This document shows, piece after piece, positions 23,721-34,491 of a DNA stretch of 64,000 nucleotides. Under the pieces are notes generated by a model, which searched no databases, was not told the DNA's origin, and was given only the letters and a program-made list of their open reading frames with translations. This stretch comes from Silene latifolia (lineage: Eukaryota; Streptophyta; Magnoliopsida; Caryophyllales; Caryophyllaceae). The stretch spans positions 147,414,058-147,478,057 of the forward strand of contig NC_133537.1 in assembly GCF_048544455.1 (NCBI RefSeq), written 5' to 3'. Both the position numbers and the translations under genes were made by a program. Positions within the stretch are counted from its first letter, which is position 1; the number at the start of each line of letters is the position of its first letter.

Positions 23721-24330
23721 AATGCCTCGGCCTAAGAACGAGAAGGAGATTCGGGAATTTCTCGGTCAGGTTCAATACATCAGCCGCTTCATAGCTAAGC
23801 TCACCATGATTTATGAACCAATCTTCAAGAAACTTCGCGCCTCCGATCACACCGATAGGGATGACGACTGGCAAAAGGCCTTCGACAGGATAAAGGAAAT
23901 CCTATCCAAACCTCCTGTCCTCATGCCACGTCAAGAAGGGATCCCCTTATCTCTGTACCTGACTGTCACCGACACAGCCATGGGAGCTATGTTAGCATAA
24001 ACAGTCGACAGTGAAGAACGAGCCATCTACTACCTCAGCAAGAAGTTCATCGAGTATGAGACGAGGTACACCCAACTGGAAAAGACATGCCTTTCCCTAG
24101 TATAGTCAACAAAGAAGCTGCGACATTACATGCTCAGCTACACGGTTCACATCTATTCTAAGATGGACCCGGTCAAATACATCTTCGAAAAACCCGTACT
24201 AAACGGAAGGCTATCTAGATGGACACTCATGCTGTCCGAATTTGATCTCAAGTTCGTACCCCTCAAGGTTATCAAGGGAAGGGCAGTCGCCGATTTCCTA
24301 CCAGAAAATCCCGTCCACGAGGATCCAGCA
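23721..24330 (+). pseudogene. RT connection and first RNase H domain of element B
   Basis: It encodes EIREFLGQVQYISRFIAKLT, DWQKAFDRIKEILSKPPVL and LYLTVTDTAMGAMLA. TAA (23998-24000) sits where Gln is expected, then AIYYLSKKFIEYETRYTQLEK. TAG near 24103 sits where Trp is expected, then KLRHYMLSYTVHIYSKMDP and GRAVADFLPENP. This is the gypsy RNase H in its usual place. Both stops are one transition from the expected codon. Confidence 0.85.
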
Positions 24331-24378
24331 ACCGACACATGGTCACTTCCTGACGAAGACATCCTTTGTGTCGACTCC

Positions 24379-24760
24379 GACGCATGGGACCTATACTTCG
24401 ATGGCGCATCTAATCTGAGAGGCTTCGGGGTAGTAATCCTTCTAATATCACCAGAGGGGGAACATGTTCCGATCTCAGTCAAGCTAGACTTTGCCGTCAC
24501 CAACAATGCCACCGAATATGAAGCATGCCTCATCGGCCTACAAGCAGCCATAACACTTGGCATCAAGAGTCTGAGTGTCCACGGCGATTCCTCACTCATC
24601 ATCAATCAGGTGTCCGGATCATGGAAAATTCGAAGCGACAGCTTAGCTCCCTACTGAGCAAAAATCAATCAAGAGGCCGAGTTCTTCGACCAAATCGACT
24701 ACTTCCACTTGCCACGACAGGAAAATCAATTTGCTGATGCCCTAGAAAAACTTGCCGCGC
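24379..24760 (+). pseudogene. Second (archaeal-like) RNase H domain of element B
   Basis: DLYFDGASNLRGFGVVILL, NNATEYEACLIGLQAA, VHGDSSLIINQV and, after TGA 24655-24657 in place of Trp, YFHLPRQENQFADAL show the four acidic RNase H blocks. A second RNase H between the first one and integrase is a Tat-lineage hallmark. It is likely dead here because of the stop. Confidence 0.88.
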
Positions 24761-25024
24761 TCGTCAACATACCCGACGACATGACATCGATGCCCCTATG
24801 TGTCGAGAGAAGGAGCGAGCCAGCTCACATCTGTGCCATCAACAACGACAAGGAAAACCATGATGAACCCTGGTACCAATCCATCCTCAACTACAAAACC
24901 AAAAATGAATTCCCTCCAAACTCTAATCCAAGAGGACAAAGAGCCATCCGTTTACTTGCATCACAATTCGTGACAAACCAAGACCAATTGTACAAGAGAA
25001 CACCCCAAGGGATTCTCTTCCTTT

Positions 25025-26046
25025 GAATTGACCATCACAAAGCCAAAAAGGTCATGGGAGAGGTCCACGATGGAGAATGTGGCCCTCACATGAGCGCAAT
25101 GATGCTGACCCAAAAGATCATGCCGTTAGGCTACTACTGGACCACCAAGGAAGCCGATTGCCGTAACTTTGTCAAACATTGCCACAATTGCCAAATCTTC
25201 GCCAACATACAACACATACCACCATCCCTTTTATACACCATGACATCACCCTGGCCTTTCTCAATCAGGGGCATCGACATCATCGAAAAAGTTAACCCGA
25301 TAGGCACTAAGGGGCATTGCTTCGTCCTCGTCGCCATTGACTACTTCACCAAATGGGTAGAAGCGCAGTCATATGCAGTCTTGACCGCCAAACAAGTGGC
25401 CAAGTTCATCCAAAACAACATCATATATGGGGTACCCCATGAAATCATCAGCGATCAAGGCTCTCACTTCCGGGCGGAAACACAAGCCTTGCTGGACAAA
25501 TACAAGATAAAACGACATCGATCATCCCCCTACCGTCCCCAAACCAACGGAGCGATGGAGGCAGCGAACAAAACTCTTGTCACCGTTATCAAGAGAATGC
25601 AAGACAACTACCGCGATTGGCCGAGCAAACTCCCATTCGCACTCTGGGGATACCGAATCTCCATTCCAATACCGACAGGCGCCACACCCTTCTACCTAGC
25701 ATACGTTATGGAGGCGGTTCAGCCAGTAGATTTAGAGGTCCCATCTCTATGCATCCTAATGGAGAGTCAAGTTCCTGAGGCGGATTGGACCCGTCGAAGG
25801 TATGAACAACTCACACTTCTAGACGAACGGCGACTCAACACCTTACACAACGTCCGGCTATACCAACGACGTATACGACGGGCATTCAACAAGAAGGTTA
25901 AACCCAGGGACATCAAGGAAGGCGACTTGGTCCTCAAGTCGGTTCGAGCACCGTTACCCGTCGATCCGAGGGAGAAATTCAAACCCAACTGGGTCGGGTC
26001 GTACCTGGTCAAGAAAATACTTTTGGATGGTGCAGTGAGAGAGTGA
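25025..26046 (+). pseudogene. Integrase of element B
   Basis: After a TGA (25024-25026) the frame runs 330 residues. The zinc-binding part has VHDGECGPHMS and CRNFVKHCHNCQ. The catalytic core has RGIDIIEK (Asp), IISDQGSHF (Asp) and QTNGAMEAANK (Glu). The C-terminal part, GDLVLKSVRAP to NWVGSYLV, is the GPY/F-type region. It inserts the element's cDNA in the family. This is the longest open part of B and all three catalytic residues are present, but it cannot be made as part of a full polyprotein. Confidence 0.92.
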
Positions 26047-26965
26047 CCGAGACGGGGAGGATTTTACAAACCCGACCAACCTAGACTAACTCGAAAAATA
26101 CTTCCCTTGAACCGTAGTAACCAACGACCTCACCCTAGTTTTACAACTAGCGACCACCTTAACCCTTTCAAGTCAAGTTCCTCAACGTGTTCTGATTTGA
26201 GATTGCATGTTTTATCGAGTCTAAGTCGCGACACCTTGCCCGTTTCGAATGCCCTTTGATCTGTCAAAGGCAACATCCATTTGCACTAAAACAAAAAAAA
26301 CCCTGTTCTACGAGCATGGTTTGATTTCACCTCCTCAGGTGGATACGTAGGCAGTCCTTCTTATACATGAGGGATACAACCACAAAACCCAATCAAATTT
26401 ACAAAACATTTCGAACTACGATCATGGTTTGATTTCACCTTTTCAGGTGGATACGTAGGCAGTCCTTTCTTACACAAGAAGGATACAACCATACCCTTAA
26501 TAAAAAAATACATCCCCATCAAAAAAATTCCTTTATGTTTACCCACATACAAAAACTCACCCGTATCATTTTTCAAAAAAAAAAAAAAAGAGAAAGGGAA
26601 AAACATTCCCTTTCCCACAAAACAAGAAAAAGAAGCCTTTCTCCCTTTCTACAAAAATCCCACTTCCTAAGTGCAAATGTTTACGACGATTCAAACCGAA
26701 TTGTCTTTAGATAATGGATGGAAGAAACAAGCGTTCACAATTTTCTTTTGACACAAGCAACCCTCTTATTTAATTAATAATGGGAGGAATAACAAATTCC
26801 ACAACAAATAAGCTCGGCAAGTCTACAACTTGTCAAAGCTAAGGTGTCGACTAAAACACCTCACATAGTAAAACTAGCACAAAACACACAATACATAGCT
26901 AATACAACATAATAAAAACTCACAACACTAATACAACATAATAATAAAGCGGATAATGGAGGTCT
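26047..26965 (+). other. 3' region of element B after integrase, with a 70-bp direct repeat
   Basis: No coding pattern. Two diverged copies of a segment of about 70 bp (26311-26380 and 26419-26490) share ATGGTTTGATTTCACC and AGGTGGATACGTAGGCAGTC. I recall the GGATACGTAGGCA word as common downstream of pol in Tat elements. A poly-A run lies near 26575-26590. Confidence 0.65.
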
Positions 26966-28313
26966 TCATTCTTCCATTCTACCCTTACCTTTTCCCTCGG
27001 GGTACATCTTCCCCTTGTTCTTCTTGTTGGCCCGCCTAGCATGAACTTCCTCTTCGGAACGGATCCTCAACGGATCTACAACGACGACAGCCTCCGGTCT
27101 CTTGCTAGACCGCATGCTCGATCCTAAACGAGCCCATGCACGGCCCACTACATCTTTGTGTCCCGAGCTTCTCCTCTTTCGTGGCCTCATCACATCCGGG
27201 CTAGCTCCATCAACACAATCCTCAAAGAAGGCATGTTTGGCCTTGCCAACCTCTCGATACTTCAAGTCAACAACCTCGTCCTTACGGGATTTGGACCTTT
27301 CCTCCAAAGATTGGGCTCTTGACCACTTGACATAAGCGGGAGTTACCCATGTCGTACCAACGGGGTTTGATACCTCCCAAAGAGGCCGAGTGGCCCACCA
27401 CTTTTCGAAGAACTCCATAAGCTCGGAGTTTCGAAAAACGTTCTCTTGAATAAGGGTATCTTGAGCGGGCACCTTTTGTTGACGCCCCTTTTGCCTCATG
27501 AACCTTTCAGGATAAATGAAGGAAACAACCTTTAAACCCACCACCATCAAAGAACGAGGACTAGCGCCCGAAGCGGAAAACCCCGTTAAGGACCTCAAAT
27601 GCCACCATGGCACCACCCAACGGATATGAGGACCACCCTTCTCCGCCAGTCTCGCGGCCCAATAGGCCTCAGTGGAAGCAAAACTATCCGAGTACAACTT
27701 TTTCCTCATAAAAAGGTGACAGAAAGAATAATCGGAGGAATCAACCAGAGGCTCTACATACCTCAGCCTCTCCAATAGCCACACTTGGAGTATCCTTGGA
27801 GATCGAAACGAGGGAGCTTCTCCACAAGAACCCTTCTTGTCCAAAGCTTGGATGATCTCGCCAAGCACCAACCATGATGGATCCCTACCATGCTCCATTT
27901 GCTCAACAACATGCACGAGGGTCATGCTACCATAGCACTTTGGCCCCTCCTTATTCAAAGGATCAACAAAGAGGTATACATGGACAAGGCAGAAGCCAAG
28001 AGCCCTTCTCCTAGCCACCTCCAAAACATTTCTCTTTGTAACACAACCGAGTCGGAGGAAGCACTGGAACACAATCCGGCTACCCAACAATGGCACCAAC
28101 TTCTTCGGCAAGAGGACAAATTTTGCCTTTCGGGAAAACGAAAACATGATGTTTCGAATCCCAAAACCGAGAGCATGATTCAAGAAATGAGGATTGCACC
28201 TTGACTTGACGAAGCACCAACAATTGGCCAACTCCCATGCAAACGAGTTGATACTTTTCCGGAGGCGACAAATCCCGACACCATTGTCCCAACGCATTCT
28301 CAAAGGCATCCAT
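26966..28313 (-). pseudogene. Antisense ORF of element B (DUF7745-like), frameshifted
   Basis: It reads opposite to gag-pol. From ATG 28313: ENALGQWCRDLSPPEKYQL, then SCSRFWDSKHHVFVF and CPLAEEVGAIVG, a pattern I associate with the DUF7745 family of Tat antisense ORFs. A frameshift near 28083 joins the next frame, which stays open to 26966: SMTLVHVVEQMEHGRDPSWL, LGEIIQALDKK, HIRWVVPWWHLRSLTG, and a basic tail rich in Lys/Arg (RPRKRRSSGHK, KKNKGKMYPEGKGKGRM). Size is about 450 residues. Its role is unknown; such extra ORFs occur in Tat elements. The family name is from recall. Confidence 0.65.
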
Positions 28314-28400
28314 GAATTTTGTTTGTGGAAGAAGAAGAAGTTTTTTTTAGAGATGCTTTTGTGTGTTTCGGATGATGAAACAATGAAGCACAAACATCCC

Positions 28401-28410
28401 TATTTATACA
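28401..28410 (-). promoter_or_regulatory. TATA box of the antisense ORF
   Basis: The minus strand reads TGTATAAATA, about 90 bp upstream of ATG 28313. Spacing fits a plant core promoter with a short leader, so the antisense ORF could be transcribed independently of the LTR. Confidence 0.55.
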
Positions 28411-29586
28411 AAACAATCAGCGCCTTTTTTTCCAAAAAAGGGGAGGCTGACTTCTATCGCCAAGCTGCTCGCGCCTCTTTGGGCCTGTTCTCAGGATTCC
28501 CACCTTGAATTGTCCCTTTCAAGTTGTGTTTTCTCCTGACACCTTAAATCTCCCGCCGGAATGCTCGCACCCCTTCGAGACGGTCCAGGACGTTTTGTGT
28601 TTTCTCACACTCACATTTCCTTGTTTTCGCGTTTTACGAAATCCGACACGGTTTCCATGACCCAACATTAAACATACGGATTTTTCTTTCTTTTTTTTAA
28701 AAGGGGGAAGGGCTAGTCGCCCCGATCCGCGATGGATCGTTTCCATGACAGTCAAAATTCCGAAAAAAAATTCGCTTTTTCGCTCTTTTCCCAGCAAAAA
28801 TAAAATCGAAAGTTGATAACACGACATCAGTTTTCCTCAAATTTCAAGTACTCACAAATCTGAGCCTTGATCTCACGAAAATCAAATCAAATACACTCGC
28901 AAAAATCTATTCTAAATTTCACCCCCTGACGGTTCGCGTTTGAATTTTTTGAGTTACAAATCAATTTGAACAATTTCGATGCAATGTCATCCAAGACACG
29001 AGTTAATTGCTCAAATTTTCAAATCAATATCTTTTGAGAAGTCCAAACCTGAAGACTTGTCGCGGAATTTTCAAAATATCATTTCAAATTTCAAATTCTC
29101 AATTTTAACTTCGAGTCATCGTGGTTAATTTTGTTTTCAATCAAATGCTTGTTACGTGCTCACGTATATGCATACGTGCTACCTGTTGCCTGTTTTCTAC
29201 ACTAACGATAAAGGAATTAGTGCGACACCAGAGGGAATTGACAGCCGACAATGCTCCTCCGAAACACAACACAAAAAGCCAAAAACACAAAATAAACCAC
29301 AATCCAAAAACACATATATACAAACCGCCTCACGCAAAATACATCGACACACGTTTGATACAAATGACTGACCATACAAACAGGAGCTAGTACAAACATC
29401 TATCATACAGACGCTGGCCTAAAACAACCATCTATCATACAGACACTGGCCTAAAACAACGAACTGGGGGCTATCTGCCACCTACCGAACTAAGCATTCC
29501 TTATCCTGTCGATCGGAAAAGAAAAGGAGCAACACATGAAACAGAGGAGTAACAACGAAAGCAGAGGTGGTTACTACGACGGTAAT
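28411..29586 (+). other. Non-coding 3' region of element B before D2
   Basis: No supported gene. The part next to the TATA box includes CTTCTATCGCCAAGCTGCTCG, of which a diverged copy (CTTCTATCGCCAAAGGGCTC) recurs at about 37277. A direct repeat of CATCTATCATACAGACRCTGG lies at about 29397-29455, followed by AACTGGGGGCTATCTGCC, a polypurine-like word. Confidence 0.55.
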
Positions 29587-31057
29587 TGATACGTGCATTT
29601 TATATAGTCTTTTTAGCCTTATTTATGCACGTATTTCTACGCTTTTATCGTAGTTTATGCTACGAAATGCCCCGAATATGCTACTTTGGTTTGTTTTGTC
29701 TTATTTGCAGGAATGGACCAGAAAGTAGTGAAATCAAGCCTTTTACCGTCCGTTTAGCATGAATTTGGAGGAAGAGTGAATTTGGAGCGGGAATGTAGCT
29801 ATTTTGAGATGCGCAAAGAAGAAAGATAGCTAGGCGAGCAAAGGGAAACTTCAAATTGCTAGTGCCTACTTTGGAGAGCCATATCTCGGGTTCTACAACA
29901 GATATTCAGGTGACTCCAATTGGACATGAAAGTTTGTCCTTTTAGCTTTCCAATGCCACCGGAATCACCCTGTTTGCCCAAGTAACGAAGAAATGGCAGC
30001 CGTTTGAAATTCAGTGCGCGAAGCAGGAAATTGTGCGCTGGAAAGTACTCGATCGAGTAGAATTATGCTCGATCGAGTCCTTTTTCTAATCGATCGAGTA
30101 GTTGCACTTATTTATTTACTCGATCGAGTGGTTATTTCACTCGATCGAGTGGTTTAAGCTTTAGTTTACTCGATCGAGTGGTTTTAAACCACTCGATCGA
30201 GTGGTTTCGCTGATGGGTTGGGCTTTTTAGCTTTAATTCCGTCAATTAGGTTAATAATTCCTATTTTTCTTATAAATAGGAGTAGGACATCATTTTAAAC
30301 TCTCTTCCCCTTTTCATCTGACACTGTCAGATGTTACTTTGCTCTATCATTGCTACTGATACTTTGTTCTTAATTTCCGGATTAATTCCAGTAATTCTTT
30401 CTTCCCTTTTCTCTCTTTAATTTAATGTTTATTGTTCCTTCTTCTTCTTTATTTCTTGTTCTCATTTATTCCATGTCTAGCTAATTCCCCTTAATATTTT
30501 AGGATTAGGGAAGCCGTGGTAGAAATATGTTAGGATCGACTTGATTAGATTAGTCTTGCGATAAGAATTGTATTAGGCAATTTAATTATTATTAGGTTGA
30601 ATGAATGCATGCAGGAGACCAATTTATCTAGTTAACCCCGACCTGGATCGAAAGATTGGAAGGGAAGGCTTGCTTAATTACAATAGGTGATACCTAATTA
30701 GGGCGAAAGCTAAGTTAGGAGACCCTAGGGCGGTTTAAGGACCGAAAGGTGACGACGATAGCTCTTCTTATCAATAGTTTAATCGACGCAGTTGACCCGA
30801 TAGTGTAGCTGCCACGATAGACCGACTCCTGGCATATTTCTCCCTTTTCCTTCTGTTAAATTCTCTTACCTTTATTTCTCTTCCCCTTAGTCTCTTTAGT
30901 TTAGTCAAAACATTCAAAACCCCCCAATAGTGACATTAGACAGATAGGATAGACAAGTAGATAGTAAACCGCCTCCCTGTGGAGATCGACCCTACTTATC
31001 GCTAGCTTCTGTTAGTTATATTTAGGTATTTATTTTTGGTACATAACGACCGTATCA
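29587..31057 (+). repeat. 5' LTR of element D2
   Basis: TGATACGTGC to GACCGTATCA. It has a TATAAATAGG box at 30271-30280 and seven palindromes at 30047-30202 located about 70 bp upstream of that box, that is, in the promoter-proximal U3. Confidence 0.95.
30047..30202. repeat. Palindrome array ACTCGATCGAGT in D2 5' LTR
   Basis: Seven copies in 156 bp with AT-rich spacers. The last pair form a larger inverted repeat: ACTCGATCGAGTGG, TTTTAAA, then CCACTCGATCGAGT. Confidence 0.95.
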
Positions 31058-31062
31058 AATTT

Positions 31063-31079
31063 TGGCGCCGTTGCCGAGG
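31063..31079 (+). other. Primer binding site of element D2 (tRNA-Asp type)
   Basis: TGGCGCCGTTGCCGAGG pairs with the tRNA-Asp 3' end with one mismatch, five bases after the 5' LTR. Confidence 0.9.
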
Positions 31080-31260
31080 AGGCATCTATTTATTTAATTG
31101 TTTCATTTTATCTGTTTCTAGCCTCAGGGGATTTTTCCCTTGAGGCCGTTTTAATCTTTTTCCTTGAGTGCTGTTTTGATAGGCCTTACAGTTTCTACCT
31201 AGACAGTTCTAGGTGAAAGATCGTCAAAGGGAAGGCTTGAGTACCTTTGACCCGTCACCT

Positions 31261-31740
31261 ATGTCCCATTATATGGCACAGCAGGTGATTTACTGCGGGA
31301 GATGTGGTGCTGCTGGGCATAATGCAGTTTTTTGTTTGGCAGAGAATGACGAAGTTTACGCGTTCCAACAGCGTAGTCGAGCTAGTCAAGCAGCTGTAGT
31401 TGTGCCGCCACATCCACCCTATCAATGGCCACCGCAATAAGATCCTCCTAATATACAAGAAGAAGAAATTGCGGAGCTGAAATCTCTATTGGAGACACTT
31501 GTATCTCAAATGCAAGTGAGGCAAGATTATGATAAACGCACTTTTTCGCGACTTGATAAGCTCGAAACTGACATTGCTCAGTTAGTAGCTGAGATGCAAG
31601 AAGAAGAGGTATACCTTCGAGAGCGGTTTTTCCCCGAGGAAACCGTGTTGCCCAATCCGAGGATGACCTCTATGACTCGGATGACGAGTTTCTATCATAT
31701 TTCAATGCCCTACGCAAAGATTTCAGCCCTGTCCAGGAAA
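31261..31740 (+). pseudogene. gag C-terminal remnant of element D2
   Basis: From ATG 31261 (MSHYMAQQ) the frame reaches a zinc knuckle CGRCGAAGHNAVFC (CX2CX4HX4C) and a Pro-rich linker. TAA at 31438-31440 follows PPQ. The same frame then encodes a coiled-coil-like LLETLVSQMQVRQDYDKR and LETDIAQLVAEMQEEE, comparable with the ETQIAQLASKF block of element A. A frameshift near 31640 leads into the acidic ORF. The capsid-like half of gag is missing altogether, so D2 retains only the nucleocapsid end. Confidence 0.7.
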
Positions 31741-31744
31741 TATC

Positions 31745-31884
31745 ACTCGATCGAGTGACTTATATTAGTCGATCGAGTGAAATTTCAGAAGAATCAGTCG
31801 ATCGAGTAGTTCAAATCACTCGATCGAGTGAAAATCAAGAGGAAAGTGCCCGATCGGGTAATAATTCTACTCGATCGAGTGAGT
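31745..31884. repeat. Palindrome array inside the coding region of D2
   Basis: Six sites (ACTCGATCGAGT three times; variants AGTCGATCGAGT twice, CCCGATCGGGT once). The variant CCCGATCGGGT is itself palindromic, which shows paired changes in both arms. They encode RSSE, DRV and TRSSE motifs. Confidence 0.9.
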
Positions 31885-32492
31885 TGGCCATTGGGAGCTA
31901 TGATTCGTCATGTGGGTTTGATTTAGATGACGATTTTGACGATGATAACGGTTACGGTGAATCCCCCTTATTCAAAGCCGAGTTAGATGCACTTGAGGCT
32001 GAGATTTACGGGACGAATTCCACTGAGGGCGACGAAAGGATAACTGAGTCGGTATTTGCTCCTAGAACGGATGAGGTATTACATTCTTTTGTCAGTGATT
32101 CCATTGTTGAGAGCAACCAACCTGAGGTAGTAAACGATAATTTTATTATTGTTTGTTTTAATAGTATATTGCCTCGTTTGACTCGTGCTATTTCTTTTAA
32201 TGCTATACCCCCTCCCATGTGGACGTATAAATTGAATGTCTTTCACCGTACATGTCATCTTAAAATTGTTAATCTAAATCGGGACCTTAATTTATCATCT
32301 ATTGCTCCCGCGCTCCTATATTTTGTGGATAAATTTAGGAGCTCGCATAGGAAATTTGTTCGGCTTAAACGGTTGTTTAATTTTATTTCCTATTTCTTTA
32401 TTCCACTGTGGTGCTACTTACATTTCTGTGTAGCACATGCGCAGATTTATGATTTAATGCTGCGCGCTTTGAGTTGTTTTGATTGTGACTAA
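31755..32492 (+). CDS. Conserved acidic ORF of the D family (D2 copy)
   Basis: The frame is open from at least about 31640 (QSEDDLYDSDDEFLSYFNAL) to 32492, with no ATG required by the family match. It encodes the palindrome-derived Ser/Arg part, an acidic DLDDDFDDDNGYGESP, KAELDALEAEIYG, then FIIVCFNSILPRLTRA and a basic, hydrophobic end (FFIPLWCYLHFCVAHAQIY) that could hold a membrane segment. D1 keeps the acidic part in the same frame. Not recognised as any known family. It takes the place that protease would occupy after gag in a full Athila element. Confidence 0.55.
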   Translation: MTYISRSSEISEESVDRVVQITRSSENQEESARSGNNSTRSSELAIGSYDSSCGFDLDDDFDDDNGYGESPLFKAELDALEAEIYGTNSTEGDERITESVFAPRTDEVLHSFVSDSIVESNQPEVVNDNFIIVCFNSILPRLTRAISFNAIPPPMWTYKLNVFHRTCHLKIVNLNRDLNLSSIAPALLYFVDKFRSSHRKFVRLKRLFNFISYFFIPLWCYLHFCVAHAQIYDLMLRALSCFDCD

Positions 32493-32711
32493 TTATAGTG
32501 ACTCGTAGAAAAGAAGGTCGAGCTGGGACCTGTCTGAAGCTAGCGCTACCCGGGAGGCAACCCGGAGATTTGTTTTTAATTTCTTATTTTATTTCAGTTG
32601 CAATAAATGGTCTTCGTACCATAAACCTATATCAGTATGCTTTCTTAGTTAGTTTGCGGGCTGTTTTTCATTGCGTCTTTGCAGGAATTCTACTCGACCC
32701 TTAAGCTGCAG

Positions 32712-32842
32712 AAAGACGAGTTACTCGATCGAGTAACTTTCTACTCGATCGAGTACTTCCCAAAAAAAAAAAGTGTTTTTTTTACTCGATCGACAACTTT
32801 TCTACTCGATCGACCACTATTCCTCTCGATCGAGCTGTTTTG
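32712..32842. repeat. Palindrome array in D2 3' internal region
   Basis: ACTCGATCGAGT twice, then ACTCGATCGACAA, ACTCGATCGACC and CTCTCGATCGAGCT around a poly-A/poly-T run. It corresponds to 19713-19876 of D1. Confidence 0.85.
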
Positions 32843-34472
32843 GACGCCCATTGCTTGACTTAGCTTTTTGTGACGATGTTTCGGAGCTATTAGTGACCTC
32901 CCACGTTGCTGGTTGGTTTGGGGAGGTCCCTTATTCGCGCAATCTTGTGAGTTTTCCGCATTTACTCTCTTTCTCTTTTAGTTTTCGTTTCCTTTCCATG
33001 TTTTGGTACAATGAGGGAATTGTACGGTTTGGTTTGAGGAGGTTATGCATCCATATCTATGTCTGCATCTTGTTTTTATTTGCATTTCTGTTATCACGTT
33101 TATTTCCGTATGCATTGTTGTTTATTTTTCATATAAAATTTAAAATCTCAAAAAAATTGAATAAATTGTTAATTCAATCAAAAAATTTCACGTTTATTTT
33201 TGCATATAGGTTGAGTCGGAACGATAGATTTCAATGATGATATTGCACTATAATTGTCTTTTTGCTTAAGCCTTGCATGAACTATTATCTTTTAGCTTTG
33301 TCTTTTGCATATCTACGAGTTTATGTTAAAATTTAGCCGAACGAATAGACTTGACCTGAAATTTTGGCAACCTACTTATATATTCTAAGGATTAGAGCCG
33401 TATAAACTGGTGTCATTTGTGACCAGTTTCATGTAGGATTGTGAGTAGTTACTCCTTGCATAGCATGTTCATTAATTTGCACGTATATGAAATTCAATTG
33501 CTTTTTGCCGTCATACATTCGGGTTAGTGGTTGGTGTCACATGCAGGGAGGTGCTTACAATTTCTCGTTCCTTTCATTTTTACCTATAAACTCCACATTA
33601 GACAAATTTGCCTGTTGACCCTTAACTACATTCCAAATTTAGCCTGCCTTGTCAAGCTAGTTTAGATTGTTCTGCAGTATATTGTCTTTTGTATCAAGTT
33701 TGGCTTGTATCCTTTGATTCGGAGTTGGTAATTTATGAAGAAAAGGAGGTTCGTGAAAAAGAAAAAAAAAACGTGAAAAATGAAAAAAAAGGAATTCGAA
33801 AAAAAAAAGAGAAACCGAGAAAAATAAGAAAAATAAGAAAAAGAAAAAAAAGATGTTTGATTATGAGACGGTTTTTGATCCTATGTTCTATCTTATATCA
33901 TTTGAGGAGTGTTTCTAGTTCGGTTTGGTGAGATTTTGTGCCAAATGAAGGGCATGCGCTTAAATTCATAATTGAGTTGGAAATGGATATGTTTTATATG
34001 GTTTTGTTTAGGTACTAGCTTGATCACCTTACCTCCACATTCCCATAAATGTTTTGCCTTTTCTTACCCATTGCCTCACTTTACCATATTTTTGTAAGCC
34101 CTCGGCTGTGACGGACCTTGTTTGGTTGGAATGTGTGTACGGTAGCTAGAATTGTCTATCATATTAGTTGCATGCATGTTTATGAGGGTCGTAGTCTAGG
34201 TGAGCGACTATTTTTCTTTCTCTCTTACATATATATGTTCACCCTTTGCTTCATGAGAGAAGAGTGACCCGTGAGAGTCCATTATTAAAGGTCTTTCAAG
34301 GTCGACGGTTCAGCTATTTTATGAACATCCTATAACTCGTTTGTATTTGACTGCTTTGCTATAAGTGTTAGTTTGCTTGCATTAAATTGGCTTAAGTGGG
34401 CATTTGTAGCTAGCTCTGAGTTATCTTTTCCGTTCCATTAGTTTGCATTTAGTTTACTCGAGGACGAGTAAA
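32843..34472 (+). other. 3' untranslated region of element D2
   Basis: No supported gene. It contains two polypurine-like words (GGTTTGGGGAGGT near 32914 and GGTTTGGTTTGAGGAGGT near 33026), an A/G-rich tract (33735-33856) and otherwise unique sequence shared with D1 (18049-19700, other strand). Confidence 0.7.
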
Positions 34473-34491
34473 GGTTTGGTTTGGGGAGATT
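34473..34491 (+). other. Polypurine tract of element D2
   Basis: GGTTTGGTTTGGGGAGATT immediately precedes the 3' LTR. Confidence 0.8.

Noticed and set aside
31255..32218. Minus-strand frames opposite the D2 coding part
   Set aside because: They are antisense shadows of the zinc-knuckle and acidic ORFs.
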